NCBI RefSeq assembly: GCF_039543665.1
Contig: NZ_BAABKE010000003.1
Location: 248,001 to 312,000, forward strand
Origin: Wohlfahrtiimonas larvae
GTDB lineage: Bacteria; Pseudomonadota; Gammaproteobacteria; Cardiobacteriales; Wohlfahrtiimonadaceae
Length of the DNA stretch: 64,000 nt
Reading direction: 5' to 3'
This document shows positions 9,026-17,856 of the stretch, piece after piece; position 1 is the first letter of the stretch, and every line of letters starts with the position of its first letter. A program made the translations under genes and the position numbers. The notes below the pieces were generated by a model. It ran no database searches, was not told where the DNA came from, and was given only the letters and a program-made list of their open reading frames with translations.

Positions 9026-9772
9026 TTATAACTGACTAAGAATATCTGCAGAGATATCAGCATTAGAGTAAACATTTTGTGTATCGTCTAAATTCTCTAA
9101 CATATCCAACATTTTAATCATCTGTTTTGCATCATCTAAAGATAATGAGACATTATTTGCCGCACGCATTGTCACTTCAGACTCTTCTGGTGTAAAACCT
9201 TTTTCGACCATTGCATTATAAACTTCTGCATAAGTTTGAGGTGTTGTTAAGACATCAATAGAAGTATCATCATTCACAACAATATCTTCAGCGCCTGCAT
9301 CAATTGCCGCATCTGTAATAGCTTCTTCATCCGAACCTTCAGGATAGGATAAAACACCTGTTTCAGTAAACTGAAAGGCAACAGAACCAGAAACACCTAA
9401 ATTTCCACCACATTTTGTGAATGCATGACGTACTTCACCCGCCGTACGATTGCGATTATCAGATACACAATCTACCATCACAGCAATACCGCCAGGACCA
9501 TATCCTTCATAACGAATCTCTTCCTGTGGTGAATCATTTTCAGCACCTAAACCACGTTTAATAGCACGCTCAATTGTATCTTTTGACATATTTGCAGCCA
9601 GTGCTTTATCCATCACTAAACGTAAACGAGGGTTGCTCGCAGGATCACCATTACCCGCCATACGTGTTGCGATTGTAATCTCACGAATAAAACGTGTAAA
9701 AATCTTACCACGCTTTGCATCTTGAGCACCTTTACGATGCTGAATATTTGCCCATTTACTATGACCTGCCAT
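9026..9772 (-). CDS. yebC: YebC/PmpR-family protein
   Basis: This 248-residue cytoplasmic protein begins with the family hallmark MAGHSKWANIQHRKG. YebC-type proteins have been described as transcriptional regulators, and more recently as factors that relieve ribosome stalling. A longer reading frame extends upstream, but the ATG at 9772 is chosen because it opens the conserved N terminus and has an AAGGAG ribosome-binding site 7 bases before it. It leads the yebC-ruvC-ruvA operon. Confidence 0.95.
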   Translation of the reverse strand: MAGHSKWANIQHRKGAQDAKRGKIFTRFIREITIATRMAGNGDPASNPRLRLVMDKALAANMSKDTIERAIKRGLGAENDSPQEEIRYEGYGPGGIAVMVDCVSDNRNRTAGEVRHAFTKCGGNLGVSGSVAFQFTETGVLSYPEGSDEEAITDAAIDAGAEDIVVNDDTSIDVLTTPQTYAEVYNAMVEKGFTPEESEVTMRAANNVSLSLDDAKQMIKMLDMLENLDDTQNVYSNADISADILSQL

Positions 9773-10015
9773 TGAAAGCTCCTTAATGACTGACTGAAAT
9801 ACTACAAGTTCAAACTTGCCGATAAAAAGATGGCATTTTATCATAAAGAATTCTAATATTTATAATCCTCTACTATATATCCTGTTATCATCAAATTTTT
9901 CTATAAAATTCATTCAAAACAGCCATCTATCACATAAAAAAAATTTCTCCTAATTACAAAGATAGGTTTTTGTTATCATCTTTAACGCACTGTCACGAAT
10001 CATAAGGAAAGATTT

Positions 10016-11332
10016 ATGTCTCTTTATCAAGAACACATTGAAGCTTTACAACATAAAGCTCTAGCATTTTTAGAAAAACATCAATTAGATGCATTAGTTT
10101 TATCATCAGGTGCACCTAAATTTTTTTATGATGATGATATTGAAATCCCACACAGAATGCCTGCAAGTTTTCGTTATTGGATCCCCGAAGCGATTGGTAC
10201 ACATCAATATCTAGTTATCACGAAAACTGAACGAATATTATTAAACTACCGACCTAAAGATTTTTGGCTAAAGGTTAAAGAAGAACTAGGTGAATGGCAG
10301 GCAATGTTCACAGTCGAAATACACACTCAATTAGATGATCTCAAAAATAGTTTGGCCCATCACACTGATGCAAAAAACTGGCTATGGTTAGGTCCTGATT
10401 TATTGGATTATAACGATTCAAAGCGCGCATCACTAGAGCAAAAACAAGAGATCGATAGTTGGCGTTTAATCAAAACTGAATTTGAAATCGAATGTATGAA
10501 AATTGCATCCGTTCGTGCTGCCTCTGCTCACGTTGCAGTACGTGAATCCTTATCTGAATACATTAGTGAGTTTCAAATGAATTTAGATTATTTAGACGTT
10601 GTAGGTATGCGTGAATCAGAAATGCCATATGGTAATATCATTGCATACAATGAAAATGCAAGCATCTTACACTATCAAGATCTTGATCAAACACCACCAA
10701 CAATGCTATATAGCTTTTTAATTGATGCAGGTGCATCTTTTGAAGGTTATATTTCAGATATTTCAAGAACACATGCTGGTGAAGATTCTAATGAATTATT
10801 TAAAGCCATTTTAGATGATATGCGCTTAATTAAACTAGAACTCATTGCACAATGTAAAGCAGGTGTTTCCTATATGGATATTCATAGCTATGCATTGGAA
10901 TTGATTGGCGAGTTACTCATCAAACATGAATTCTTAATCAATATTGATATTGAAAATGCTATTACCAAAGGCTTAGTGCGAGTTTTCTTCCCACATGGTA
11001 TCGGACATTTATTAGGTTTGAATACACACGATACACCGAGTATTGCTAAATCTCTAAAAGAAACAAATGAAACGTTCAAGAATCTTCGTTTAACACAACA
11101 ATTGCAAAACAATATGGTACTCACCATTGAACCCGGCATTTACTTTAACAATACATTGATCAGCGAAGCACTCTTAGATGCTGATAAAGCTCAGTACATG
11201 AACATTGAATTGATTAATGAATTCTTGCCTTATGGCGGTATTCGAGATGAAGATAACATCGTAATTCAAGATGATGAACCACGCAATTTAACAGCAGAAG
11301 CATTCAAAGAAATTGGTGCAGAACACTTTTAA
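10016..11332 (+). CDS. pepQ: Xaa-Pro dipeptidase (M24 metallopeptidase)
   Basis: PepQ hydrolyses dipeptides with C-terminal proline. The 438-residue protein has the creatinase-like N-terminal domain and the pita-bread catalytic domain, with dinuclear metal ligands in DAGASFEGYISDISRTHA, HGIGHLLGLNTHD, TIEPGIYF and the RDEDN segment near the C terminus. Length and motifs fit E. coli PepQ. It is a single plus-strand gene divergent from yebC, preceded by an AAGGAAAG ribosome-binding site and ended by a bidirectional terminator. Confidence 0.93.
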   Translation: MSLYQEHIEALQHKALAFLEKHQLDALVLSSGAPKFFYDDDIEIPHRMPASFRYWIPEAIGTHQYLVITKTERILLNYRPKDFWLKVKEELGEWQAMFTVEIHTQLDDLKNSLAHHTDAKNWLWLGPDLLDYNDSKRASLEQKQEIDSWRLIKTEFEIECMKIASVRAASAHVAVRESLSEYISEFQMNLDYLDVVGMRESEMPYGNIIAYNENASILHYQDLDQTPPTMLYSFLIDAGASFEGYISDISRTHAGEDSNELFKAILDDMRLIKLELIAQCKAGVSYMDIHSYALELIGELLIKHEFLINIDIENAITKGLVRVFFPHGIGHLLGLNTHDTPSIAKSLKETNETFKNLRLTQQLQNNMVLTIEPGIYFNNTLISEALLDADKAQYMNIELINEFLPYGGIRDEDNIVIQDDEPRNLTAEAFKEIGAEHF

Positions 11333-11371
11333 ATATATTTAAGAAAAAATTTAATACAATAACCATTAGCA

Positions 11372-11405
11372 AAAAGCCACAATATCATCACACATTGTGG
11401 CTTTT
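11372..11405. terminator. Bidirectional terminator between pepQ and the siderophore-binding gene
   Basis: A 12-bp stem (11372-11383 with 11394-11405) has A-rich and T-rich ends on both sides. It can end transcription of pepQ (plus) and of the convergent binding-protein gene (minus). Confidence 0.85.
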
Positions 11406-11433
11406 ATTTTGCTTATTCTACAGGTTTTGAAGC

Positions 11434-12273
11434 TTACTCTACTGCTTTTGTTACTTCATCCACTTGAAGCTCAATACTTTGTAAACCACGGCCTGATAAG
11501 TACCATAATTTAGGATTCAACACGATAACCTTACCATCTTTCACTGCTTGTACATTTGCAAAGTCAGCTGCTTTAAAATAATCTGCTTTCATTGGTGTTG
11601 CACCAATTGCCGCACTTCTATCTACAATAAAGATAATATCAGGATTTGTGTCTGTGAAATATTTAGCGTCTGCCGCAACACGGCCTTCATATTTTTTCTC
11701 ATCAGCACGCTTAATACCAGCAACTTCATGAATTAATGTTGCATAACCACTATTATTCGCAACACCGATTTTGCCATCATTATGCATAACTACAACAGCT
11801 TTTTTAGGTGATGCTGCATTTTTAGTCGCTGTCGCTTTTAATTTTTCATCTAATTTATCCCAAGCTGCTTTCGCTTCCGCTTCTTTACCTACAACTTTAC
11901 CTACAGCAATAATATTTTTTTGAGCTGAACCTAAATAATCCTCACCACCTGAGAAATTTGTAACAGGCGCAATAGCCTTTAATTCATCAATAAATTTACC
12001 TTGACGACCAGAAATTACAATAAAATCAGGCTTAGCATTACGAATTAATTCAATATTTGGTTCTTTCATACCGCCAGTATTTTGATATTTTTCAGCAGTA
12101 TATTGCTTTAAATACTCAGGTGCATTTTGTTGTGGTAATGCAATCACAGCCTCACTACTACCCAATGCATCAATTGTATCTAAAGCACCAAAATCCATTA
12201 CAACACCTTTAGGATCAGCCATTGCACTACCTAAGCTACCAACCAAAAGTGTTGCCAATAATAATTTACGCAT
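11434..12273 (-). CDS. Siderophore-binding periplasmic protein, copy 1
   Basis: This 279-residue class III solute-binding protein is of the FatB/YclQ/CeuE ferric-siderophore type, delivering siderophores to an ABC importer. A signal peptide (MRKLLLATLLVGSLGSAMA) ends at residue 19, with no lipobox cysteine. Family features include FDFGALDTIDALG-like (VMDFGALDTIDALG), PDFIVISGRQG near residue 95, and the C-terminal WYLSGRGLQSIELQVDEV. The ATG at 12273 has AGAGGT. It is about 60% identical by eye to the next gene and has its own Fur-like box at 12309-12327. No permease or ATPase gene lies nearby. Confidence 0.88.
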   Translation of the reverse strand: MRKLLLATLLVGSLGSAMADPKGVVMDFGALDTIDALGSSEAVIALPQQNAPEYLKQYTAEKYQNTGGMKEPNIELIRNAKPDFIVISGRQGKFIDELKAIAPVTNFSGGEDYLGSAQKNIIAVGKVVGKEAEAKAAWDKLDEKLKATATKNAASPKKAVVVMHNDGKIGVANNSGYATLIHEVAGIKRADEKKYEGRVAADAKYFTDTNPDIIFIVDRSAAIGATPMKADYFKAADFANVQAVKDGKVIVLNPKLWYLSGRGLQSIELQVDEVTKAVE

Positions 12274-12308
12274 ATCAAACCTCTGTTAATTGAATAGTAA
12301 TTACAAAT

Positions 12309-12327
12309 GTAAATGATTATTATTCAC
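12309..12327. promoter_or_regulatory. Fur-like box upstream of binding-protein copy 1
   Basis: The 19-mer matches the Fur consensus GATAATGATAATCATTATC at 13 of 19 positions and lies about 36 bases before the start codon. A similar run (attattattcaca) recurs upstream of copy 2. Regulation by iron is inferred. Confidence 0.5.
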
Positions 12328-12400
12328 ATCTTTTATCAGAAGTCCATTAATAAATGGAATATTTTAATTATTTACAAAAAATAGACAAATCTAGCCATAT

Positions 12401-12431
12401 AAAAAAGCCATAATTAATTCACTATGGCTTT
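12401..12431 (-). terminator. Intrinsic terminator after siderophore-binding copy 2
   Basis: A 9-bp stem (12404-12412 with 12423-12431) is followed on the minus strand by six T residues (A run at 12401-12406 on plus). It separates the two binding-protein genes, so each is likely its own transcription unit. Confidence 0.8.
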
Positions 12432-12460
12432 CATTTTACTCATCATTATTTCAAAGGCAT

Positions 12461-13303
12461 TTATTTAATTGGCGCCATCACTTCTTGAACTTGTAAGTCG
12501 ATACTTTGCAAGCCCTTGCCCGACAAATACCATAACTTTGGTGTCAAATAGATAATATCTGCATTTTTTACAGCAGCAACTTCAGATAATTCTTTAGCTT
12601 TAAAGTAATTCTCATCCAATGGCTTTGCACCAATCGCTGCACTTCTATCTACAATATAAATAATATCAGGATTGATCTCAGTTAAATATTTAGTATCTGC
12701 TACAACTCTACCTTCATATTGCTTTTCATCCGCGCGTTTTACACCTGCAACATCATGAACTAATGATGCATATGCACTGTGATTAATTAAGCCTAATTTT
12801 CCATCATTATGCATCAACACAATTGCTTTCTGCTTCGATGCTATACTTTTCTCTTGTGCTGCTTTAATTTTTGTATCTAATTGCTCTAAAGCAATTTTTG
12901 CTTCTGCTTCTTTACCAATTGCTTTACCCACAGCCAAAATATTATATTTAACAGACTCTAAATAATCATCATTACCTGCAGAGAAATTAATAACAGATGC
13001 TATTGATTGCAATTCAGCAGCAGAACGACCTTGTCGACCAGAAATAATAATAAAATCGGGATTTTCTTGACGAATTAAATCCATATCCAACTTAAACATA
13101 TCGCCAGATAATTTATACTCATCAGATTGGTATTTTTCTAAATACTCTGGCACATATGCTTTAGGCAAAGCTGCAACAGACGAACTTCCTCCTAAAGCAT
13201 CGATTGTATCTAATGCACCAAAGTCCATCACAATCCCTTTAGGGTCAGCCATGGCATTACCTAAGCTACCAACCAAAAGTGTTGCCAATAATAATTTACG
13301 CAT
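12461..13303 (-). CDS. Siderophore-binding periplasmic protein, copy 2
   Basis: A 280-residue paralogue of the gene at 11434, with nearly the same signal peptide (MRKLLLATLLVGSLGNAMA) and shared blocks ISGRQGRSA, VDRSAAIGA and LWYLSGKGLQSIDLQVQEV. A longer reading frame starts upstream, but the ATG at 13303 is preferred because it opens the signal peptide shared with copy 1 and follows AGAGGA. Divergence is spread along the protein, so the two may bind different siderophores. It has its own Fur-like box. Confidence 0.88.
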   Translation of the reverse strand: MRKLLLATLLVGSLGNAMADPKGIVMDFGALDTIDALGGSSSVAALPKAYVPEYLEKYQSDEYKLSGDMFKLDMDLIRQENPDFIIISGRQGRSAAELQSIASVINFSAGNDDYLESVKYNILAVGKAIGKEAEAKIALEQLDTKIKAAQEKSIASKQKAIVLMHNDGKLGLINHSAYASLVHDVAGVKRADEKQYEGRVVADTKYLTEINPDIIYIVDRSAAIGAKPLDENYFKAKELSEVAAVKNADIIYLTPKLWYLSGKGLQSIDLQVQEVMAPIK

Positions 13304-13328
13304 ACCATATCCTCTAATAATAATTAAA

Positions 13329-13347
13329 TGCAAATAAAAATCATTAT
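13329..13347. promoter_or_regulatory. Fur-like box upstream of binding-protein copy 2
   Basis: The 19-mer matches the Fur consensus at 12 of 19 positions, with an almost complete right half (aatcattat). It lies about 25 bases before the start codon at 13303. The position is equivalent to the box of copy 1. Confidence 0.45.
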
Positions 13348-13393
13348 TATTCACATTTAAAATTATAAGTCCATTTATTTAACTATAAATAGC

Positions 13394-14191
13394 TCAATTG
13401 CGCGCACATTGCTCTGTTATAAATGGATTATCATTACCTTGTTTTTTAGCAATGATTTGATTACGCTGACATTCCCAGCCCTTTGCTGGATATAAGCGAT
13501 TCCATTCTTGCATCAAATTTTTTTCTTGTGATGCCAAAACAATACCATATCGTTGTTCCATATAAAGATAAGTACGTGCAATCATACCTTTAACTGCTTT
13601 ACGAGGTTGTACTTGGCGCTTTTTAAAGTCTGTCGCAAATTTACATTGACCATATTGATTAAACTTCTTTGTAAACTCACTAAAACGAAAATTAGAACGA
13701 TCCGCATTCACTTCACCAACAGCTGGTTGCAAATTATGCATATCTCCTTCCATCACATCAAATTGTGCAACACCACCACAATTTTTACGCCCACCTTCTT
13801 TCCAGCAACGCAATTGCTTGCCAAAATTATGAGCAGGCATCACATGCTCCCATTCAATACGATTTGCTCGCACTTTATCTTTACGAATTTTATACCCGCA
13901 GCTTTTTAAATCCAACTCACTTTTTCGTTCAATAAATTTAAAATCACACCCACAATAAAATTCTTTTTGTTGCGGATTTTCCTGATAAATTTTTATTAAC
14001 TCTGTTTTTGCTTTGGCAAATGTCTGAACATCACGTGAACTACCTTTATCACTCTGTTCTATAATAGTTTTACCACCAAAAAAAGAGCCTATCAATGTAA
14101 TTATGACGATGACTATTGTTTGTAATGGCCTACGTTTAAATTGTTTAATCAAACGATTAATATCTCGCTGTGAAATCTGCTTTTTCGCCAT
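13394..14191 (-). CDS. endA: Endonuclease I family nuclease
   Basis: This 265-residue DNA/RNA nuclease of the endonuclease I family acts in the periplasm or at the membrane. The catalytic segment WEHVMPAHNFG (about residue 113) carries the active-site histidine, followed by HNLQPAVGEVNADRSNF. Several cysteines (FYCGCDF, CWKEGGRKNCGG, CARN) suggest the disulfides seen in the family. Residues about 22-41 form a membrane anchor instead of a classic cleaved signal. It follows AGGAAAT at a normal spacing. Confidence 0.9.
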   Translation of the reverse strand: MAKKQISQRDINRLIKQFKRRPLQTIVIVIITLIGSFFGGKTIIEQSDKGSSRDVQTFAKAKTELIKIYQENPQQKEFYCGCDFKFIERKSELDLKSCGYKIRKDKVRANRIEWEHVMPAHNFGKQLRCWKEGGRKNCGGVAQFDVMEGDMHNLQPAVGEVNADRSNFRFSEFTKKFNQYGQCKFATDFKKRQVQPRKAVKGMIARTYLYMEQRYGIVLASQEKNLMQEWNRLYPAKGWECQRNQIIAKKQGNDNPFITEQCARN

Positions 14192-14314
14192 ATTTCCTAT
14201 ATTCTCAATGCTTCAAAACGCTACACTATATAGGGAAACCAACACTTCCTCAATCTGCAGGTTAAATATAAATCTGTTATAATTCATGGATACATTTCTT
14301 GGGGAAAAGAATCA

Positions 14315-15289
14315 ATGAATATCACGTTCTTAGGCACAGGCGCAGGCAAACCTTCACTACAACGTAATGTGACAAGCAATGTCCTCGACTTAACTAAAGA
14401 ACGACAAGAAATGTGGTTATTTGATTGCGGTGAAGCAACAAGCCATCAAATTCAGCGATTACAACGCAAAGAATCTAAAGAACAATCTCCACTACCCAAT
14501 ATTACCCTACCAAAAATTTCTAAGATTTTTATCACGCATTTACATGGTGACCATATTTTTGGCTTGTTTGGTTTTTTAACCAGTCGATCCATGAGCGGTT
14601 CTAAAAAACCATTGACACTTTATGGCCCAAAAGGCATCAAGAAAATCCTAGATGTTGTGATTGAAACCACAGAATCTTTTATGATGTTTCCATTTGAAAT
14701 CATAGAATTGACAGCCAATGATGATCCTAGCCAGCCTTTTCTAGTTTTTGAAGATGAAACTTTTAAAGTCACAGCCATAGAATTGCAACATCGAGTACAA
14801 TCCTTTGCTTATCGTATTGAAGAAAAAGATAGCATTGGCAAATTAGACGTCAATGCATTGCATCAAATTGGTGTACATGATCATGCGATTTATCAGCAAT
14901 TAAAAGATCAACAAATTGTTACATTAGACAATGGGAAAATTTTACAACCTAAAGATTATTTAAAAGATCCGCAAAAAGGTAAAACTGTTGTTATTTTTGG
15001 CGATACATATCCTTGTAAAAATGCTGTGACTATTGCACAAAATGCTGACTTCATTTTACATGAAGCCACATATTCTCAAGAATTTGAAGTATTAGCTTTA
15101 GAACGAGCGCACTCTACAACATTACAAACAGCAACAACCGCCAAGAATGCCAATGTAAAAAAACTATATTTTACCCACATCAGCTCGCGCTATTTTCACA
15201 AAGAAGACCAAGACAAATTAATCTTCGAATGCCGCACCATTTTCCCTGAAAGCTACATCACTCAGGATTTAATGCGCATAGAGATCTAA
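14315..15289 (+). CDS. rnz: Ribonuclease Z
   Basis: RNase Z is a metallo-beta-lactamase-fold endonuclease that trims tRNA 3' ends. The 324-residue protein shows the zinc-binding HxHxDH motif in THLHGDHIFG (about residue 76), a FGDT motif near 230, HEATYSQE near 250 and the C-terminal THISSRY. The ATG at 14315 follows GGGGAA. Because the tRNAs seen here encode CCA, its main substrates may lie elsewhere in the genome. It ends exactly where the convergent trmD ends. Confidence 0.93.
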   Translation: MNITFLGTGAGKPSLQRNVTSNVLDLTKERQEMWLFDCGEATSHQIQRLQRKESKEQSPLPNITLPKISKIFITHLHGDHIFGLFGFLTSRSMSGSKKPLTLYGPKGIKKILDVVIETTESFMMFPFEIIELTANDDPSQPFLVFEDETFKVTAIELQHRVQSFAYRIEEKDSIGKLDVNALHQIGVHDHAIYQQLKDQQIVTLDNGKILQPKDYLKDPQKGKTVVIFGDTYPCKNAVTIAQNADFILHEATYSQEFEVLALERAHSTTLQTATTAKNANVKKLYFTHISSRYFHKEDQDKLIFECRTIFPESYITQDLMRIEI

Positions 15290-15985
15290 TTAAGATTGTA
15301 ATTTCGCAATCAAATCTGGGCGGCGCTCTAATGTATCCGCCAAAGATTTTTCCTTACGCCATTCTGCAATTTTTTTATGATTACCTGATAATAAAACATC
15401 AGGTACTCGCATACCATTAATTTCCTCAGGCCGAGTATAATGCGGGCAATCTAACAAACCCTCACTGAAAGAATCTTGCTCAAAAGACTCATGATTAGAT
15501 AATACATTCGGCAATAACCGAGAAACAGAATCAATCACAATATTGGCAGCCAATTCACCACCTGATAATACATAATCACCCACAGAAAGCTCTAAATCAA
15601 TTTCACTTTCTATAATACGCTCATCCACACCTTCATAACGGCCACACAACAAAATAATATGAGATTGCTCTTGTAACTTTTGAACCAATGCTTGATCTAA
15701 TAATTGACCACGTGGTGATAGATAAATGCGATAACCTCGGTTCTCGCGAACTAGGCTAATTTCATCCAATGCATCTTTCAATGGCTGATACTTCATCACC
15801 ATGCCTGGACCACCGCCATAAGGTCGGTCATCCACGGTGTGATGAATATCTGTTGTGTACTTTCTAGGATTCCAGCATTGTGTTTCAATACTACCTTTCT
15901 GATGAGCCCGGCCAACTACGCCAAGCTCACAATAATTTTCAATCAATTCAGGAAAAAGGGTTATGACATCAAATATCATCTTCAT
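15290..15985 (-). CDS. trmD: tRNA (guanine-37-N1)-methyltransferase
   Basis: TrmD uses S-adenosylmethionine to methylate G37 of tRNAs, including tRNA-Pro and tRNA-Leu, and so prevents frameshifting. The 231-residue protein contains the trefoil-knot cofactor site LLCGRYEGVDERI and GDYVLSGGELAAN, and begins with IFDVITLFPE. It overlaps the end of rimM by 11-17 bases depending on which of two close ATGs is used. No rplS follows; the next gene, rnz, converges with no gap. Confidence 0.96.
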   Translation of the reverse strand: MKMIFDVITLFPELIENYCELGVVGRAHQKGSIETQCWNPRKYTTDIHHTVDDRPYGGGPGMVMKYQPLKDALDEISLVRENRGYRIYLSPRGQLLDQALVQKLQEQSHIILLCGRYEGVDERIIESEIDLELSVGDYVLSGGELAANIVIDSVSRLLPNVLSNHESFEQDSFSEGLLDCPHYTRPEEINGMRVPDVLLSGNHKKIAEWRKEKSLADTLERRPDLIAKLQS

Positions 15986-16481
15986 CCCAATCCACTAAAA
16001 TTTCTTTAGCTTCTAAATCTACTTTAATCACTGTATGGCCTACCGTGAATGGAATTAAGCATTCTTGACCATTTTTTCTAGCAACCAATACATCGTTAGC
16101 ACCCGTTTCAAGAAACTCAGTCACTTCACCAAAAATGAAACCTGCTTCATTTTTAACTGTTAAGCCCATCAAATCAGCTAAATAGAATTCACCTTCACCC
16201 AATTCTTCTAATTGTGAATTTTCAATAAATAACTCTAAGCCATAATATGGCTCCATCGCGGTACGATCAATAAATCCTTTAAATTTAATTACTAAACTTT
16301 TGCCAGCATAAGCAGTATCTTCAACTTCTAATTTCTGCCAAGCATTATTTTTAAATACGAATAAATAATCATAACCAAAGATCGCATCCCTTGGCCGAGT
16401 TTCAGAAAAAATTTTTACATAACCTTTAAGGCCTTGAAAACCATTGATTTTGCCTACAGCGATTTTACCAGCATGATCCAT
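15969..16481 (-). CDS. rimM: 16S rRNA-processing protein RimM
   Basis: RimM is a 30S assembly factor that binds ribosomal protein S19. The 170-residue protein has the N-terminal RimM domain (KIAVGKINGFQGLKGYVKIFS) and the C-terminal PRC-barrel (FYLADLMGLTV, CLIPFT). A longer frame exists, but its first codons fall inside a terminator hairpin, and the ATG at 16481 follows GAAGG, so this start is chosen. Confidence 0.94.
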   Translation of the reverse strand: MDHAGKIAVGKINGFQGLKGYVKIFSETRPRDAIFGYDYLFVFKNNAWQKLEVEDTAYAGKSLVIKFKGFIDRTAMEPYYGLELFIENSQLEELGEGEFYLADLMGLTVKNEAGFIFGEVTEFLETGANDVLVARKNGQECLIPFTVGHTVIKVDLEAKEILVDWDEDDI

Positions 16482-16496
16482 ATACAAATTACCTTC

Positions 16497-16526
16497 AAAA
16501 AAAAACCTCACTCGATAGAATGAGGT
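16497..16526 (-). terminator. Terminator-like hairpin between rpsP and rimM
   Basis: On the minus strand a 9-bp stem with one G-T pair and a TATC loop runs directly into a run of nine T residues. It lies between the rpsP stop and the rimM ribosome-binding site and is likely to let only part of the transcripts continue into rimM-trmD. Confidence 0.8.
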
Positions 16527-16548
16527 ATTTTTATCATTAAAAACTAAA

Positions 16549-16800
16549 TTATTGAGCTTTTTTGTTTAACTCATTAATAATTTGTTTAACACGATCAGTA
16601 GGCTGCGCACCAACACCTACCCAGTAGTTAAAACGATCCATATCAAGACGCACGCGCTCTTCTTGACCTGCAGCAATTGGGTTAAAGAAACCTAAACGCT
16701 CAATATAACGACCTGTTGCTACGTTTCTGCTATCTGCAGCTACTACTTGATAGAAAGGGCGCTTCTTAGATCCACCACGTGCTAAACGAATTGTAACCAT
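16549..16800 (-). CDS. rpsP: 30S ribosomal protein S16
   Basis: The 83-residue protein begins MVTIRLARGGSKKRPFYQVV and has GRYIERLGFFNP, the hallmarks of S16. It is the first gene of the rpsP-rimM-trmD operon. The ATG is preceded by AGGAT. Length is normal for the family. Confidence 0.98.
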   Translation of the reverse strand: MVTIRLARGGSKKRPFYQVVAADSRNVATGRYIERLGFFNPIAAGQEERVRLDMDRFNYWVGVGAQPTDRVKQIINELNKKAQ

Positions 16801-16929
16801 AAAATAAAAATCCTAAAAATATAAGTAATTAAATAACACAGCACTTCTTTTACAATATAGAGACACGATACATTTAGAAGCACAAAAATAACATCTTATT
16901 CTACTATAAAAGTTAGAAAAAGAAAATAT

Positions 16930-17856
16930 TTAAGCGTGTACAAAAGTTGGTAAATTAAATTGAGTTAAGATTGAGAAATCTTCTTCCTCACAAGTCACCC
17001 ACTCATAAGCATCTGGACGATTCATTAACTCACGAATTAGCAAGTTATTCAATCGATGCCCTGCTTTATATCCCACAAATTTACCTAAAATTGGAAAACC
17101 TAGTTGATACAAATCACCCACGGCATCTAAAAGCTTATGACGAACAAATTCATCAGGGTAACGTAAACCGCCTTCATTTAAAATGCGATAATCATCAACA
17201 ACAATTGCATTATCTAGACTGCCACCTAAACCTAAATTTAGTTCACGCATTCTTTCAAAATCACGCATAAAACCAAAAGTTCTTGCTCGAGAGAATTCTT
17301 CAATAAAAATTTTAGCAGAGAAATCACACTCTACATGATCACTGGTTCTACTGAGCACAGGATGATCAAAATTAATTGTAAAATCTAAAGAAAAACCATT
17401 ATATGGCTCTAATTTAGCAACTTTATCATTCTCATTGACTGATACAGTTTTTTTAATTTTAATGAAACGCTTTGGCGCATCTTGATCAATAATACCTGCT
17501 GACTGCAATAAATATACAAAGGGTGCTGAGCTGCCATCCATAATAGGAACCTCTGCTGCACTCACTTCGATCAATACATTATCCACACCAAATGCTGCCA
17601 ATACAGCCATCAAATGCTCAACAGTCGATACCGTTTCTTTAGACTCAGGATGACTTGCAATTTTTGTTGCAAGCATAGTATCAATAACACCCTCAGCCGA
17701 TACTGCAAAAGGCGTACTATTCGCAATATCGCTACGTTTAAATTGAATACCAAAATCTATTGGCATTGGTGTCAAAGTAAGAGAGACTTTCTTCCCAGAA
17801 TGTAAACCAATACCAACTGTTGATATTTTTTGTTTTAAAGTTCTTTGTTTAATCAT
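16930..17856 (-). CDS. lpxC: UDP-3-O-acyl-N-acetylglucosamine deacetylase
   Basis: LpxC is the zinc enzyme of the first committed step of lipid A synthesis. The 308-residue protein contains the zinc ligands in VEHLMAVL and HKLLDAVGDLYQLG plus the catalytic region HRLNN. The ATG abuts the ftsZ stop (TAA followed directly by ATG), so it is translationally linked to ftsZ, as in other gammaproteobacteria. It ends the cluster. Confidence 0.97.
   Translation of the reverse strand: MIKQRTLKQKISTVGIGLHSGKKVSLTLTPMPIDFGIQFKRSDIANSTPFAVSAEGVIDTMLATKIASHPESKETVSTVEHLMAVLAAFGVDNVLIEVSAAEVPIMDGSSAPFVYLLQSAGIIDQDAPKRFIKIKKTVSVNENDKVAKLEPYNGFSLDFTINFDHPVLSRTSDHVECDFSAKIFIEEFSRARTFGFMRDFERMRELNLGLGGSLDNAIVVDDYRILNEGGLRYPDEFVRHKLLDAVGDLYQLGFPILGKFVGYKAGHRLNNLLIRELMNRPDAYEWVTCEEEDFSILTQFNLPTFVHA

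Noticed and set aside
9773..9844. 24-codon N-terminal extension of yebC
   Set aside because: The conserved MAGHSKW start with AAGGAG lies at 9772; the extension has no family similarity.
12301..12460. IS or repeat-mediated origin of the binding-protein duplication
   Set aside because: No terminal inverted repeats or target-site duplications flank the two genes.
13304..13354. 17-codon extension before the second binding protein
   Set aside because: It would put residues before a normal signal peptide and crosses the Fur-like box.
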